DNA of 64,000 nucleotides from Acinetobacter kanungonis (GCF_009939195.1 NZ_JAACKC010000009.1:1-64000), one strand, 5' to 3'; positions 1-8,407 are shown, counted from the stretch's first letter. The notes: a model not told the origin generated them from the sequence alone. Translations and numbers: made by a program.

Positions 1-98
1 TGATTCGGGTTAAGTAACAAATATTTAACTTGCATGAATTATCACATTAATGCAGTATATGTGACATATCTCTCGCGCTGGTAGTTATCCAGAGTTCG

Positions 99-130
99 GC
101 CTGTTTCTAACCCTAGGGCAGGCTTTTTTT
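99..130 (+). terminator. Rho-independent terminator
   Basis: GCCTG and CAGGC arms flank a loop containing CCCTAGGG, followed by seven T. It probably ends a + strand gene that lies before the window. Confidence 0.6.
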
Positions 131-226
131 ACGTATATTTTTGATCAAAAGTTAAATTACAAGGTTTTGTGAATTTTCATCTTCATTGATAAGATACTTG
201 CTCAAGTTAATAAATGATCTATAACC

Positions 227-484
227 TTGTTAAAAAATAATTCACCGATTTTAATTTTGCTAATTACAGTAATTGGGGGAGTTCTCTACTCTCTTACTGG
301 AAATTCTATTTTTATAAGAAAGCCATCAGTGCTTGAGTCTGAGTGTTATGGCATAGATGTTCCTAACTCTATCAAAGCAAATAAAACGAGATACTTTTGT
401 TCATGTGTTCGAATGGGCGGGCACGTGAGCAAAGAAGAAAATTACAAATACTGTGTTAATCAATTTACTGATAAAGAGAATTAA
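227..484 (+). CDS. Small membrane-anchored hypothetical protein
   Basis: An 85-residue reading frame begins with TTG. Residues 7-24 are a hydrophobic stretch that could be an uncleaved signal anchor, and the rest is a polar domain with four cysteines, including a CSC pair, that could be disulfide-bonded in the periplasm. I recognise no family. No ATG lies near the start and no clear ribosome binding site precedes it, so the start is uncertain. It sits at the left of a decayed prophage and could be a phage cargo gene or a remnant. Confidence 0.35.
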   Translation: MLKNNSPILILLITVIGGVLYSLTGNSIFIRKPSVLESECYGIDVPNSIKANKTRYFCSCVRMGGHVSKEENYKYCVNQFTDKEN

Positions 485-835
485 AACTCTCTAAGAAGAT
501 TATGTGAGAACACGCAAAGCACTTCTTGTACAAATTACTATTAACATAATGACAAGGTATAAGAGGAATTGACCAATTCCAGATGCTTGATCAAGTCTGT
601 AATAGTACGTAATATAAAGAAGGAACAGAATTGCAAAAATATAAAGCATGGTGATTTGTAATTAATATTTATGATATGGTAAATATTGTACAGAGAAATG
701 AAGCCTTATTTCACCTGTTAAAGACAATGATTAACCACGCCACTTCGGTGGCATTTGCCGAACGTATTACTGCACATAAAACCCCTTCGAATACTAGGTG
801 TTGAATGGGTTTTTCATTTCTTAAATGTGGTGTTT
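485..835 (+). other. Gene-free stretch in the prophage remnant
   Basis: I see no supported gene. It contains a short inverted repeat (GGAATT/AATTCC near 564-579) and a GCCAC-TTCG-GTGGC hairpin at 739-752 that may be a weak terminator. Confidence 0.4.
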
Positions 836-1009
836 ATGGCAGACAAAGTACATGCTAAACAAGACTTAGAATTTTGCAGTACTGAGCTATCTAAGTACCA
901 AAACTTAAGTCGATCAGGTTTGACGCATAATGAGTTGCTGGCGATCGACGGCATTATGATTAAGTTGAAAGAGCGGATTAAGAATTTGCGGCTGGCTTTT
1001 TATATATGA
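836..1009 (+). CDS. Small hypothetical phage protein
   Basis: A 57-residue protein starting at ATG 836 (MADKVHAKQD). The frame is open further upstream, but the region before 836 overlaps a hairpin, so the internal ATG is the better start. It is polar and probably helical, with a KLKERIKNLR stretch near the C-terminus. It resembles the small accessory proteins of Acinetobacter prophages and has no assignable function. The next gene downstream is broken. Confidence 0.45.
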   Translation: MADKVHAKQDLEFCSTELSKYQNLSRSGLTHNELLAIDGIMIKLKERIKNLRLAFYI

Positions 1010-1044
1010 TTTATTTCTCAATTATTACTTCTAGAGAAGAAGAT

Positions 1045-1315
1045 ATGACTAGCGAATTTAACGCAAAGAAAGCAAAAGAAAACTCATATGTTGGTCCTTA
1101 TACTTATGAATGAGTCATTATTATAAAAAGTTTTAAAAAGCGCTGAAGCAGCATCCAAGATGAAATTTGATTAAGCTACTGTTGGTGTCGATGATGAAGA
1201 TGTTACAGCTGAAATTATAGATAGAATTGAAATCGAGTTAAAGAATAGAGATTTTGAAGTGCTAATTTCAAAGTATCCATCAAAGCCGAGAACTTACATC
1301 AAAGTTTCTTGGTAA
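1045..1315 (+). pseudogene. Broken small phage gene
   Basis: ATG 1045 opens a frame (MTSEFNAKKAKEN) that stops after about 22 codons. A different frame then continues through two in-frame TAA codons and ends in a clean coding-like stretch (EIIDRIEIELKNRDFEVLIS) finishing at TAA 1313-1315, right before a terminator. At least one frameshift plus two nonsense codons are therefore needed to explain it. Function unknown. The placement directly before a phage-style terminator supports a former gene. Confidence 0.6.
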
Positions 1316-1320
1316 ATACA

Positions 1321-1341
1321 GCCACCTTCGGGTGGTTTTTA
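1321..1341 (+). terminator. Rho-independent terminator
   Basis: CCACC-TTCG-GGTGG hairpin followed by a T run, immediately after the broken gene. Confidence 0.75.
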
Positions 1342-1390
1342 TTGTTTATCTCTTTGATGTATATTGTAAAAAAATTAAAGCAGTAAAAAT

Positions 1391-1771
1391 ATGAAACCAG
1401 CATTTTTAATTGTTTTCTTGTTCGTTTTTAGCAATGTGTTTGCAGAAGAAAACGAATCAAAAACCTGTGAAAATCTTAAGAACTCTGCTTATCAAATTAT
1501 GTTAGAAAGACAGTCGGGAACGAAGCTTCTCGATTTGCTTGAATCTCTACTTAAACCTTTGGATGGTGATACAGTAAATGCATTCGATAATTATTATACC
1601 AATAACTTTTTCAGCCATGTAACTGGTTTGGCTTATGAGCTACCGATATATCTAGATGAAAGTGAAAAGCAAATGGCTGCTATAGAGTTTGGTTCAAGAA
1701 TAAAACGAATTTGTTTAAAGGATAATACGGCTTTATTTGCTCCTGTTAGATTCCAGACGTTCGACGAATAA
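1391..1771 (+). CDS. Secreted hypothetical protein (prophage cargo)
   Basis: A 126-residue protein with a typical signal peptide: MKPAFLIVFLFVFSNVFA, then a likely cleavage before EENES. The mature part has two cysteines (in TCENLK and IKRICLKD) and is probably a small helical periplasmic protein. It is flanked by terminators on both sides, so it is a single-gene transcription unit, the arrangement typical of phage moron genes. I recognise no domain. The frame is intact, in contrast to its broken neighbours, so it may have been kept by selection. Confidence 0.6.
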   Translation: MKPAFLIVFLFVFSNVFAEENESKTCENLKNSAYQIMLERQSGTKLLDLLESLLKPLDGDTVNAFDNYYTNNFFSHVTGLAYELPIYLDESEKQMAAIEFGSRIKRICLKDNTALFAPVRFQTFDE

Positions 1772-1797
1772 TTCACCTAAAGCCAAATTTTAATCGT

Positions 1798-1821
1798 ACC
1801 CACTCACAAGAGTGGGTTTTT
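1798..1821 (+). terminator. Rho-independent terminator
   Basis: Perfect 8-bp stem ACCCACTC/GAGTGGGT with a 4-nt loop and a T run. It ends the secreted-protein gene. Confidence 0.85.
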
Positions 1822-1835
1822 AATGGGCGACAAAT

Positions 1836-2312
1836 ATGAACGCTGAGGACTACTTTTGGAAAACCAAAAAGCGCCCACCTAAAACGCAGCCGCGATCTAA
1901 ACCATTGCCTAAGGCAAAACTGAAATATTTAGAAGCTGAAGAGGATTTTCAGTAAGCTTTAGATGTATTGGGTATCAAGTACGAGAAAAAATTTCACTTC
2001 AAATCTACCAAGCATTGGCGTTTTGATTTTCACCTCATTGAACATCGAATATTAGTTGAGATTTCGGGTGGTCCTTGGTCTGGTGGTAGATCTGGCAGGC
2101 TTAAGAACAAGGCATTGAGTTTAGATCGATATGATCATGCCGTTGAAATGGGTTTTACGGTTGTACGCTTAGAATCTTGTCCACGCTACAAGCTTGATGA
2201 AAATGGACCACTACAAATTGATGTGATTCATGCGAGCCAGTGGCTTAAAAATTTAAAGAGGCATTTGTTTAATGGACCAGATCAGACTATTCCCGCCGAC
2301 GGATCTCATTGA
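1836..2312 (+). pseudogene. VSR/DUF559-like phage nuclease, interrupted by TAA
   Basis: Reading from ATG 1836 gives a 158-codon frame interrupted only by TAA at 1953-1955 (codon 40). The remainder carries the signature of small phage endonucleases of the VSR/DUF559 fold: an RFDFHL strand, then VEISGGPWSGG, then a D-R-Y-D-H-A helix and a VVRLES strand. In that family the acidic residues of the first two strands bind the catalytic metal. The stop removes the N-terminal basic segment from the product; a shorter protein from an internal start near 1968 is possible but lacks a clear ribosome binding site. The 3' end overlaps the next gene by 41 bases. Confidence 0.7.
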
Positions 2313-2817
2313 TCAGGCAGAGGAAGAAGACGCTATTCGCCTTGCACCCGCCGTGGAATTAAAAGAATGGGTGATTAAAAACTTCTTAACGCTCGGCAGT
2401 GAACTTCATAATCCAGATCATGACCACATTGCTGAGTTACTTCACGATGACGAAACATTCTTGGCATTTGCTTGGGCATCATCAGCATGCATGGCGAAGA
2501 AACGCATGGTGCTTGGTTAGTGCGAAAAGGTGATGTTCAACCAAGGTGGTTGGAAGAAAGCACGCCAGGAACAACGGTTGCGGGATTGGTTTGGCTATGT
2601 GCCAGTCTACCTCATCACTATTGATGCAAGCTTTTGTGAAAACTCTAATGACCACGACTTCTGTGCATTAATCGAGCATGAACTTTATCACATTGGTGTT
2701 GAGCGTGATGAAGTTGGTGACATTATGTATAGTGACCATACTGGATTGCCTAAAAATCACTTGGCTGCTCATGATGTAGAAGAGTTCATTGGCGTGGTCA
2801 AACGCAGGGGAGCAAAC
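2272..2817 (+). pseudogene. Phage putative metallopeptidase, interrupted and truncated
   Basis: The frame starts at ATG 2272 (MDQIRLFPPT) and has TAG at 2518-2520, in frame with the rest. The second part contains HELYHIGVE, an HExxH zinc-metallopeptidase motif, as in the putative metallopeptidase found beside the packaging genes of Acinetobacter siphoviruses. After about 2,810 the sequence stops resembling this protein and passes, in another frame, into a tail-chaperone-like segment. A deletion therefore appears to have removed the C-terminus together with the terminase, portal and capsid genes normally found downstream. The stop probably arose from a CAG glutamine codon. Confidence 0.75.
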
Positions 2818-2819
2818 GA

Positions 2820-3086
2820 GAGCCAAAATCAAAACGCCGTAAGAAGCGTGGTGAAACAAATGATAATGGTTCAACTTGGTTTGATTCATTCCAGTTGCTG
2901 ATATCGAATGGTCATAGCCATGAAAGCATCCTGAATATGACTTATGGAGCATTTAAGCTTTATACAGAAGCAGTGGTTAAACGTGAAAAGCAGAACATTG
3001 CTACTCAGTCCAATATTATTCGTATGGCTCATCATGCAGCAGCGAAGCAATTTAAAGGTTTTGTTGATGAACTGAGCGATTCATGA
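2820..3086 (+). pseudogene. C-terminal fragment of a tail assembly chaperone-like protein
   Basis: One frame is open from about 2820 to TGA at 3086, encoding a Lys/Arg-rich linker (PKSKRRKKRG) and a helical region (NMTYGAFKLYTEAVVKREKQ). Proteins with such C-termini lie just before the tape-measure gene in lambda-like siphoviruses, and a tape-measure remnant does follow at 4988. No start codon of its own belongs to this frame near the junction. I read it as the tail of a larger gene left by the deletion that also cut the metallopeptidase. The family assignment rests on position and composition and is tentative. Confidence 0.5.
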
Positions 3087-3116
3087 CAAAACTTACATTA
3101 AAAAAGTGCTACCTGC

Positions 3117-3611
3117 TTAATTGATCTCTTGAGGAGTATTGAGTCTCATAAAATCTTTTCCGTATTTAGAATATTCATCATCTTGAATTGAATAGCATGT
3201 TTTCACATTATCATAAGAATTACGATACGCAGAGATGCTTCCTATAGTGCATAAGTTTAAGTTATTCAGTGAGTATTGAATTATAGGAGGTTTACCTGTT
3301 AAACCGCCGGTGTCATCTTTAAAACCTAGAATTTCATCGCTTAATGGAAAGGCTATGCCATTCTTTGTGTCTAATGCGACAAATCTAAAGGATTTAGAAG
3401 ATGAACTCATATTAAGCAGAATGTATTTTTCATTGAAATTAGGTTTTTGTGTTTTTATAGCATTTTTGTATTTGGCAATATTTGCTTTTGAACAATAGTC
3501 AAAATCATCAAAATCAAACTGACATATAGATATTGATTTATAAGGTACATTAGCTGCCCAAGTACCGACACTCAAGGTTGATGTAATAGTAAGAAGTAGT
3601 AGTTTTTTCAT
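3117..3611 (-). CDS. Secreted hypothetical protein (inserted cargo)
   Basis: A 164-residue protein on the strand opposite to the prophage. It starts with a signal peptide (MKKLLLLTITSTLSVGTWA, cleavage before ANVPY). The mature part has four cysteines (CQFDFDDFDYC early, then LCTIG and TCYSI) and looks like a periplasmic disulfide-bonded protein. No domain is recognised. Its orientation and its position between tail-chaperone and tape-measure remnants suggest a moron gene. It is open along its full length. Confidence 0.6.
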   Translation of the reverse strand: MKKLLLLTITSTLSVGTWAANVPYKSISICQFDFDDFDYCSKANIAKYKNAIKTQKPNFNEKYILLNMSSSSKSFRFVALDTKNGIAFPLSDEILGFKDDTGGLTGKPPIIQYSLNNLNLCTIGSISAYRNSYDNVKTCYSIQDDEYSKYGKDFMRLNTPQEIN

Positions 3612-3797
3612 TATTAAATATAAAGTAATTAAAGCGCGTGAAGTATAGCTCGTTTATTCTGCTACGCGACAACATTTAACTTACTCAATATGGTCATTTT
3701 TTATAATAAGTGATTTTGTGGTCATGTTAAATGAAAAAGTTTTATTGATGAATTAAAAGAATAAAAATAGACTAGGTCGCAGAATAAAGGGGAATTC

Positions 3798-4076
3798 ATG
3801 AAAAAACTAATAATTTTAGCTTTAACTGTTATTTCGACCACTGTTTTTGCAGCTGAGCGTACGACAAATAACTTTAGAACCAATTCAGGTGATCTGGTTT
3901 CTGTTGGTCAAACCGAAGCTGCGCTTATTGAGAAAATGGGGAAGCCTAAACCAAAACATTATGTACTTGATGATGGGCAATTTTACTGTGCAGCAACTGA
4001 GTATGTGTATCGTGTTGATATGCAGGTATACAAAGTAATGTTATGCCGCGGAAAGATTGTCAAAATTGAATGGTAG
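3798..4076 (+). CDS. DUF2845-like secreted protein
   Basis: A 92-residue protein preceded by a purine-rich AAAGGGGAA site. The signal peptide is MKKLIILALTVISTTVFA, with cleavage before AERTT. The mature domain has the DUF2845-like pattern of G-x-T-x-x-x-L-x-x-x-G-K-P near residues 36-50, followed by FYCAATEYVYR and VMLCRGKIVKIEW, with two cysteines. Related small lipoprotein-assembly-like (SmpA-type) folds are common in Acinetobacter prophages, but no biochemical role is established. It is followed after 18 bases by a broken gene of similar type, probably once co-transcribed. Confidence 0.6.
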   Translation: MKKLIILALTVISTTVFAAERTTNNFRTNSGDLVSVGQTEAALIEKMGKPKPKHYVLDDGQFYCAATEYVYRVDMQVYKVMLCRGKIVKIEW

Positions 4077-4094
4077 AATGCTTAAGGGTGGGGT

Positions 4095-4496
4095 ATGAAG
4101 CGGAGATATTTATTGGGCTTAGCTTTTCTATCAGTCCTACATGGTGCTACTGCTGCTGAGATTTACACATGTAATGTTGGTGGCAAGACTGTGTACCAAG
4201 GAAAGCCTTGTGCTGGAAGCAAAGAGCTGAGGGATAAGGTTAATAATGCCAAAGCTCAAGAGTCTTCAAGGCAACAAGCCTATGAGCGCCAGAAAGCAGA
4301 ATGAGCTGCAAGAGTTGAACCTAGAATTGGAATGTCTGCTCAACAAGCAGAAAAGTCTACTTGGGGGTATCCAGACAAGGTTAACAAAACCACAAATGTT
4401 TACGGTGTGAGTGAGCAGTGGGTTTGCCGAATGTATAGGGGGTAAAGCCGCTATTTGTACTTTACCAATGGCTTATTAACTTCGATGCAAGATTAA
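4095..4496 (+). pseudogene. Broken DUF4124-type secreted protein
   Basis: From ATG 4095 a 133-codon frame carries a signal peptide, a DUF4124-like N-terminus (EIYTCNVGGKTVYQGKPC) and a downstream region RIGMSAQQAEKSTWGYPDKV of the kind seen in SmpA-like folds. TGA at 4302-4304 and TAA at 4443-4445 interrupt the same frame. The region after each stop is still coding-like (RYLYFTNGLLTSMQD at the end), so these are recent nonsense mutations. The first 69 residues could still be made and exported. Confidence 0.7.
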
Positions 4497-4562
4497 AGTT
4501 CCCATCTAAACTTTTGTTGTTATGCTCTATTTCTATAAAAATGAACTATTTAAGGGGGATTT

Positions 4563-4814
4563 ATGTATTTAATTGAGCAACTGGTTTTGCCAATTATTGT
4601 TATAATTGTTGCGGTGATTGGTCGTCTTATGAAGAGAGATAAGCCGCTAAGATCAAAATATTATATTATTGTTTTTGTGGTCTATTTATTTCTTTTTGGG
4701 GTGAATGATTTTGTGCCGACTGAAGACAAAATTGCCGTATTGTCGTTGACTGCTTTGATTTTGGTTTGTAGTTATTTTCTAGAAAAGAAAATAATGGAAG
4801 CAGAAATTACTTAA
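4563..4814 (+). CDS. Small three-helix membrane protein
   Basis: An 83-residue protein with a good ribosome binding site (AAGGGGGA) before ATG 4563. Three hydrophobic segments, at about residues 4-21, 33-48 and 57-72, are separated by basic and acidic loops, so an inner-membrane protein with three passes is likely. It matches no family I can name. It is open and has its own Shine-Dalgarno site, in contrast to the decayed structural genes around it. It lies in the cargo cluster just before the tape-measure remnant. Confidence 0.55.
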   Translation: MYLIEQLVLPIIVIIVAVIGRLMKRDKPLRSKYYIIVFVVYLFLFGVNDFVPTEDKIAVLSLTALILVCSYFLEKKIMEAEIT

Positions 4815-4942
4815 CTAGATATATCCAACTCCAACATTATTTAGCCTGAGTTTGGAATTAGAATTTTAAAAATATTCCAGTGTTGGTAATAATATTGTCA
4901 GTAATTCGGAACTCACAATGATTTAATTCTCACATGTCTAAC

Positions 4943-4969
4943 AACCGACTCAAACGAGTCGGTTTTTTA
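4943..4969 (+). terminator. Rho-independent terminator
   Basis: Perfect 9-bp stem AACCGACTC/GAGTCGGTT followed by T6, just before the tape-measure remnant. Confidence 0.85.
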
Positions 4970-4987
4970 TTGTCTGGAGCAATTTAA

Positions 4988-5710
4988 ATGGCTGGTAGTT
5001 TAGATTTCAACTTGAACCTATTGGCTAATACCACAGGCTTCAATCAAGGAATGAATGGGGCAAAATTCGCTGTAAATGCACTTGTTGGTGCGATGGCTGC
5101 TCTAGGTGTTGGTTTAGGGATTAATGAATTAGTTCAAGCGGCTGATAGCTACACAAACCTTTCAACACGAATCAATATCGCCACTCAAGAGGATGGAAAT
5201 TTTAATCAGGCAATGGCTGGTGTCCATCAAGTTGCTTTGATGACCAATTCAAGTCTCGAGGCTACAGGCAGTCTATTCACTCGTATCAGTACGATTGGTA
5301 AAGACATGGGGATGTCTCAGCAACAAGCTTTGGATTTAACCAAGACTGTTACCCAGGCAATTCAAATTGGTGGTGGATCAGCTCAAGCAAGTGAAGCGGC
5401 TGTACAGCAATTCATTCAAGCTATGCAGGGTGGTGTGCTCCGTGGAGAAGAGTTTAACTCTATCATGGAAAACGGCTATGGTCTTGCCGAAGCAGTGGCG
5501 AAAGGCTTAGGTGTAACCACGGGTGAACTCCGTAAGATGGTTGAAAATGGTGAGCTTTCTTCAGAGCGAGTCATCAAGGCGATTCAGTCCTAAGCTGGTG
5601 CAATTCAAGAGACCTACAATCAGTTTCCAACAACGATTTCAAATGCACTGCAAAAGATTGCAACTTCTTGGCAGATATTGATTGGTTAGATGGATCAGGC
5701 AAGTGGTTCA
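4988..5710 (+). pseudogene. Tail tape-measure protein, truncated
   Basis: ATG 4988 opens a 201-codon frame with the classic tape-measure N-terminal domain: an Ala/Gly-rich hydrophobic helix around residues 28-50, then LSTRINIATQ, TGSLFTRISTIGKDMG and GGVLRGEEFNSIMENG. The frame is cut by TAA at 5591-5593, continues as recognisable protein (AGAIQETYNQFPTTISNAL), meets TAG just before 5690, and then loses resemblance. Siphovirus tape-measure proteins usually run to 700 residues or more, so most of the gene is gone. The 3' end is joined to a fragment of another tail protein. Confidence 0.85.
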
Positions 5711-6176
5711 GGCGATTGCGATCAAGCCACTGTATAAGAAAACCTTCTGGGATTCGATGAGTACTAATGACTATGACATTTTGTTGCCTGAGTCGATCAT
5801 CACCAACCAATCTACAGATTATGAAACCTATCCAGACTATAACGGCATCAGCCTGACCAATGACAAGACAGGCGCTACAGGGCTGGTGAAACGCACAGGC
5901 ACCAATGGTGATGTATTGCTAGAGACGGTCAACAATAAGCTATTCTCCTCCGCATCAGTTATGGGGGCTTATGGCAAGTCCGCGTTGGACAAAGCAGGAA
6001 TGGCAGAGACGCATATATTTACTATGCCATTAACCCAAGAAATTGGTCAATACAAACCTGCAGATGTCCTGGCATTTAATGCAGAGTGGTGGGGAGTTGT
6101 AGATTCAGTGAGCTACTCATTCTCCTATAGCAAAGTCACACAGACCGTAACTGTGGAGCGAGTCAATCATGAGTAA
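5711..6176 (+). pseudogene. C-terminal fragment of a phage tail protein
   Basis: An open frame ends at TAA 6174-6176 and includes roughly 150 residues of coding-like sequence (DYDILLPESIITNQ, FNAEWWGVVDSVSYSFSYS). It has no start codon with a ribosome binding site and follows directly on the truncated tape-measure gene, so it looks like the 3' part of a downstream tail gene brought in by an internal deletion around 5,700-5,750. The family is not recognised; beta-rich composition and position suggest a tail-tip or baseplate component. Its stop overlaps the next ORF's start (ATGA-like, 8 bases), a preserved phage operon junction. Confidence 0.5.
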
Positions 6177-6399
6177 TGCATTTAAGCGCTTGTTGGATCT
6201 CATCCCGAAAGAGCCTGAGTCTGTAGGTACGGTTCAAAGTGCTGAGTATCCCAATTATAAGGTATTGGTCATTGATGGATTTGGCTTAGTCGCCTGTACT
6301 GCTTCCACGGTATTTCAAATGGGTAGTCGAGTGTTTGTTCGGGGGCAATTGATCGTAAGGGGTGCACCTGCAGGAGAAGTCATGAATATTGAAGTTTAA
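6169..6399 (+). CDS. Small hypothetical phage tail-region protein
   Basis: A 76-residue protein overlapping the preceding tail fragment by 8 bases. It is beta-rich (YKVLVIDGF, GSRVFVRGQLIVRGAPAGE), resembling a small OB-like or SH3-like barrel. Small proteins of this kind lie among the tail-tip genes of Acinetobacter siphoviruses. No function is known to me. The reading frame is intact, although without the rest of the tail it cannot serve in virion assembly. Confidence 0.5.
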   Translation: MSNAFKRLLDLIPKEPESVGTVQSAEYPNYKVLVIDGFGLVACTASTVFQMGSRVFVRGQLIVRGAPAGEVMNIEV

Positions 6400-6462
6400 G
6401 TGAGAAGAAGTGAGTGCCGCGTTAAGCTGTTTTTTTTATGTCAAAAATTTGGGGAAATATAT

Positions 6463-6855
6463 ATGGAGCCTGTCTTTACAAGTAGTTTTGGTTTAAGTGC
6501 ACTTATGAAATTTTATGGTACAGCAATTATGGTGATGTTGGCGGTGGCCTTGGTTGCTGCAGTCGTCCTGATGACACGTATGCCGCGATCACCTCAAGAG
6601 TGGGCAGTGGGATTAATCTGCACAGTGGTATCTAGTCTGGCAGGTGGATCATTCATCATTGTTAAATTTGCCCTGTATTCATGGGTGGCTGACATTTGGG
6701 GAATGATTACGCTCGGTGGCTTCTTCGTTGTATGTGGATTACCAGGTTGGGCGATAGTACGCTGGATTTTTAACTACATCGACAAACAAGAAGGGAAAAC
6801 CATAATTGAAGTCATGAAAGAGCTGAAGAAATCCAAAGACAATCTGACGAAATAA
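6463..6855 (+). CDS. Putative phage holin-type membrane protein
   Basis: The start is set at ATG 6463, which follows GGGGAA at good spacing; the upstream extension is not coding-like. The 130-residue protein has three predicted membrane helices (about residues 20-40, 47-68 and 82-103) and a highly charged C-terminal tail (KELKKSKDNLTK), the layout of a class I holin. It is followed by a terminator and then by endolysin and spanin remnants, so it heads the lysis cassette. The frame is intact. Holin function is inferred from topology and position only. Confidence 0.6.
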   Translation: MEPVFTSSFGLSALMKFYGTAIMVMLAVALVAAVVLMTRMPRSPQEWAVGLICTVVSSLAGGSFIIVKFALYSWVADIWGMITLGGFFVVCGLPGWAIVRWIFNYIDKQEGKTIIEVMKELKKSKDNLTK

Positions 6856-6871
6856 TATCAATTCAATCAAT

Positions 6872-6892
6872 GCCGCCGAAAGGCGGTTTTTT
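6872..6892 (+). terminator. Rho-independent terminator
   Basis: CCGCC-gaaa-GGCGG hairpin and T6 after the holin-like gene. Confidence 0.8.
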
Positions 6893-6912
6893 ATTGCATA
6901 TAGGAAAGTGAA

Positions 6913-7491
6913 ATGAACTTTAAAAACCTGCAAAAAACTTTAGGTGTAGTTGTTGATGGAAATATTGGCGTTAATACATTAACAGCGCTATTTAAGAAAC
7001 TTGGAGCAAATCAGAGTTGGGCTGAAGAGCTTGGATTGGCAGCAAATGTGCATTTAAAAGATTCTACAATCCTTTACAACTAATTGCGTTTTGCTCACTT
7101 TATGGCGCAACTCGCACATGAGACGGGCAACTTTAAATACATGCAAGAAATCGCATCCGGTACTGCATATGAGGGGCGCAAAGACCTTGGCAACGTAATG
7201 GCTGGTGATGGTGTTCGCTATAAAGGTCGCGGACCAATTCAACTTACCAGTCGTGCGAACTACAAAAAGTATGGTCGAGCACTTGGAATTGATTTTGAAT
7301 CGCATCCAGAAATTGTTGCAATGCCAAGTATCGGATTACTTGTTGTTTGCAAGCTCTGGACAAGTAATGCCTTGAATGAACTCGCGGATAAAGGTGATGC
7401 GCTTTCGATCACCAAAAATATTAATGGTGGCACAAATGGTTTGAATGACCGAAAAGCTAATCTAACGAAAATTAAAGGCTGGATGTCATGA
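6913..7491 (+). pseudogene. Phage endolysin (GH19-type) with a nonsense codon
   Basis: The frame from ATG 6913 encodes an N-terminal peptidoglycan-binding-like segment (LQKTLGVVVDGNIG) and a glycoside hydrolase family 19 domain with FMAQLAHETGNF (the Glu is the expected catalytic acid) and RYKGRGPIQLTSRANY. The only interruption is TAA at 7081-7083, codon 57, between the two. Intact homologues of about 190 residues would hydrolyse the glycan strands of peptidoglycan for lysis. An internal start could give a catalytic-domain-only product, but no clear ribosome binding site is seen. Its stop overlaps the next gene as ATGA. Confidence 0.8.
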
Positions 7492-7991
7492 CTTATATCA
7501 TTCTAGCGGCAAAGTTTTGGCGAGAATGCATAATTGTATTTCTCGCTTTTTGTTACTGATCTGTCTGTTGTTGAACAGCAAAACTGGCCAGCTTAAAGAA
7601 GCCGATTCCAAGTGCTTCGTCAAAATCCAAGAGATCGAACAGAAGCACTTGAAAGCCTTGGCAGCCAAGCAAGATCAAATCAATAAAGCGAGCTCAGATT
7701 ATGAGGCCGAAAAATCAAAACAGCGGGTCAAAGTCGAAACGGTTACACGTGAAGTGCAAAAGATCATTGATCGTCCTGTGTATCAGCAGCATTGTTTTGA
7801 TGACACAGGCGTGCAGCTCATCAACTCACTTATTACCGACGATACCAGCGAACCTCCTTGAGTCTTGAGCGGATCTGCAAAAGTTAGAGTCTGGACAGGG
7901 TAAAGTGGCTTTGGTCTGGTCTATTGATGTGGTTGCCAAATACAATCACTGTAAGGCGAAGCATGGTGCTATTGTGAAAGCCCTCAAGTAA
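7488..7991 (+). pseudogene. Spanin (Rz-like) gene, frameshifted
   Basis: ATG 7488 overlaps the endolysin stop and encodes MTYIILAAKFWRECIIVFLAF, a membrane anchor. The frame then breaks. A second frame carries the typical i-spanin coiled coil (KIQEIEQKHLKALAAKQDQI, EKSKQRVKVETVTREVQKI) to a TGA near 7860, and a third frame carries the end (ADLQKLESGQGKVALVWSID) to TAA 7991. At least two frameshifts separate these segments. Rz proteins join the inner and outer membrane and disrupt the latter during lysis. This is the last recognisable gene of the phage lysis cassette. Confidence 0.7.
7980..7991 (+). repeat. 12-bp direct repeat, copy 1
   Basis: GCCCTCAAGTAA at the very end of the spanin frame is repeated exactly at 8802-8813. 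There it forms the left arm and loop of a terminator hairpin. The two copies bracket the pilin gene and a gene fragment. Confidence 0.5.
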
Positions 7992-8011
7992 TCTACAAAA
8001 CCAACTTAGAT

Positions 8012-8407
8012 TTATTTAATAGAATTTGGCAAATATTTATTATCTATTGTTGAGGTGGAATTTACTGTAAATTCCCCTTTTGGTGATACATCAAAAACAA
8101 TAGTTTTTGATGTCAAGACACTTGTAGCTTTGGTATTGTTAAATGTGTAGGTAATGGTGCAATTTGGTGCTACCCCTCCAGCTTGGATGCTGCCATATTG
8201 GCTATCTGTGGAATCATTATAGCAAATGTTATCTGTTATCCCTTCAATAACTTTACTTTTAAAGCCATCTGCAAAAACCAATGCTTCAGATACTTGTGAT
8301 CGAGCTGTATAATTTTGATACGCTGGAATTGCTATTGCAGCTAAGATACCTATTATCGCCACAACGATTAGCAACTCAATTATGGTAAATCCATCATGAG
8401 AAAACAT
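8012..8407 (-). CDS. Type IV pilin-like protein (PilA family)
   Basis: A 131-residue prepilin with a GGAGG ribosome binding site upstream. The leader MFSHDG ends in the glycine recognised by prepilin peptidase. The mature protein starts [20 protein letters not shown], including the conserved Glu5, then [18 protein letters not shown]. Two cysteines (ICYND and APNC) could close a loop in the globular domain. The leader is unusual in having no Lys or Arg. The gene stands alone, with no pilus assembly genes nearby, inside a mobile region, so it may be an accessory or alternative pilin subunit exported by a chromosomal type IV pilus machine. Confidence 0.8.
   Translation of the reverse strand: MFSHDGFTIIELLIVVAIIGILAAIAIPAYQNYTARSQVSEALVFADGFKSKVIEGITDNICYNDSTDSQYGSIQAGGVAPNCTITYTFNNTKATSVLTSKTIVFDVSPKGEFTVNSTSTIDNKYLPNSIK

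Noticed and set aside
1836..7491. Stop-codon reassignment or suppression in the phage genes
   Set aside because: All three stop codons occur inside frames and frameshifts and deletions are also present, so decay explains the pattern better. No suppressor tRNA was seen.
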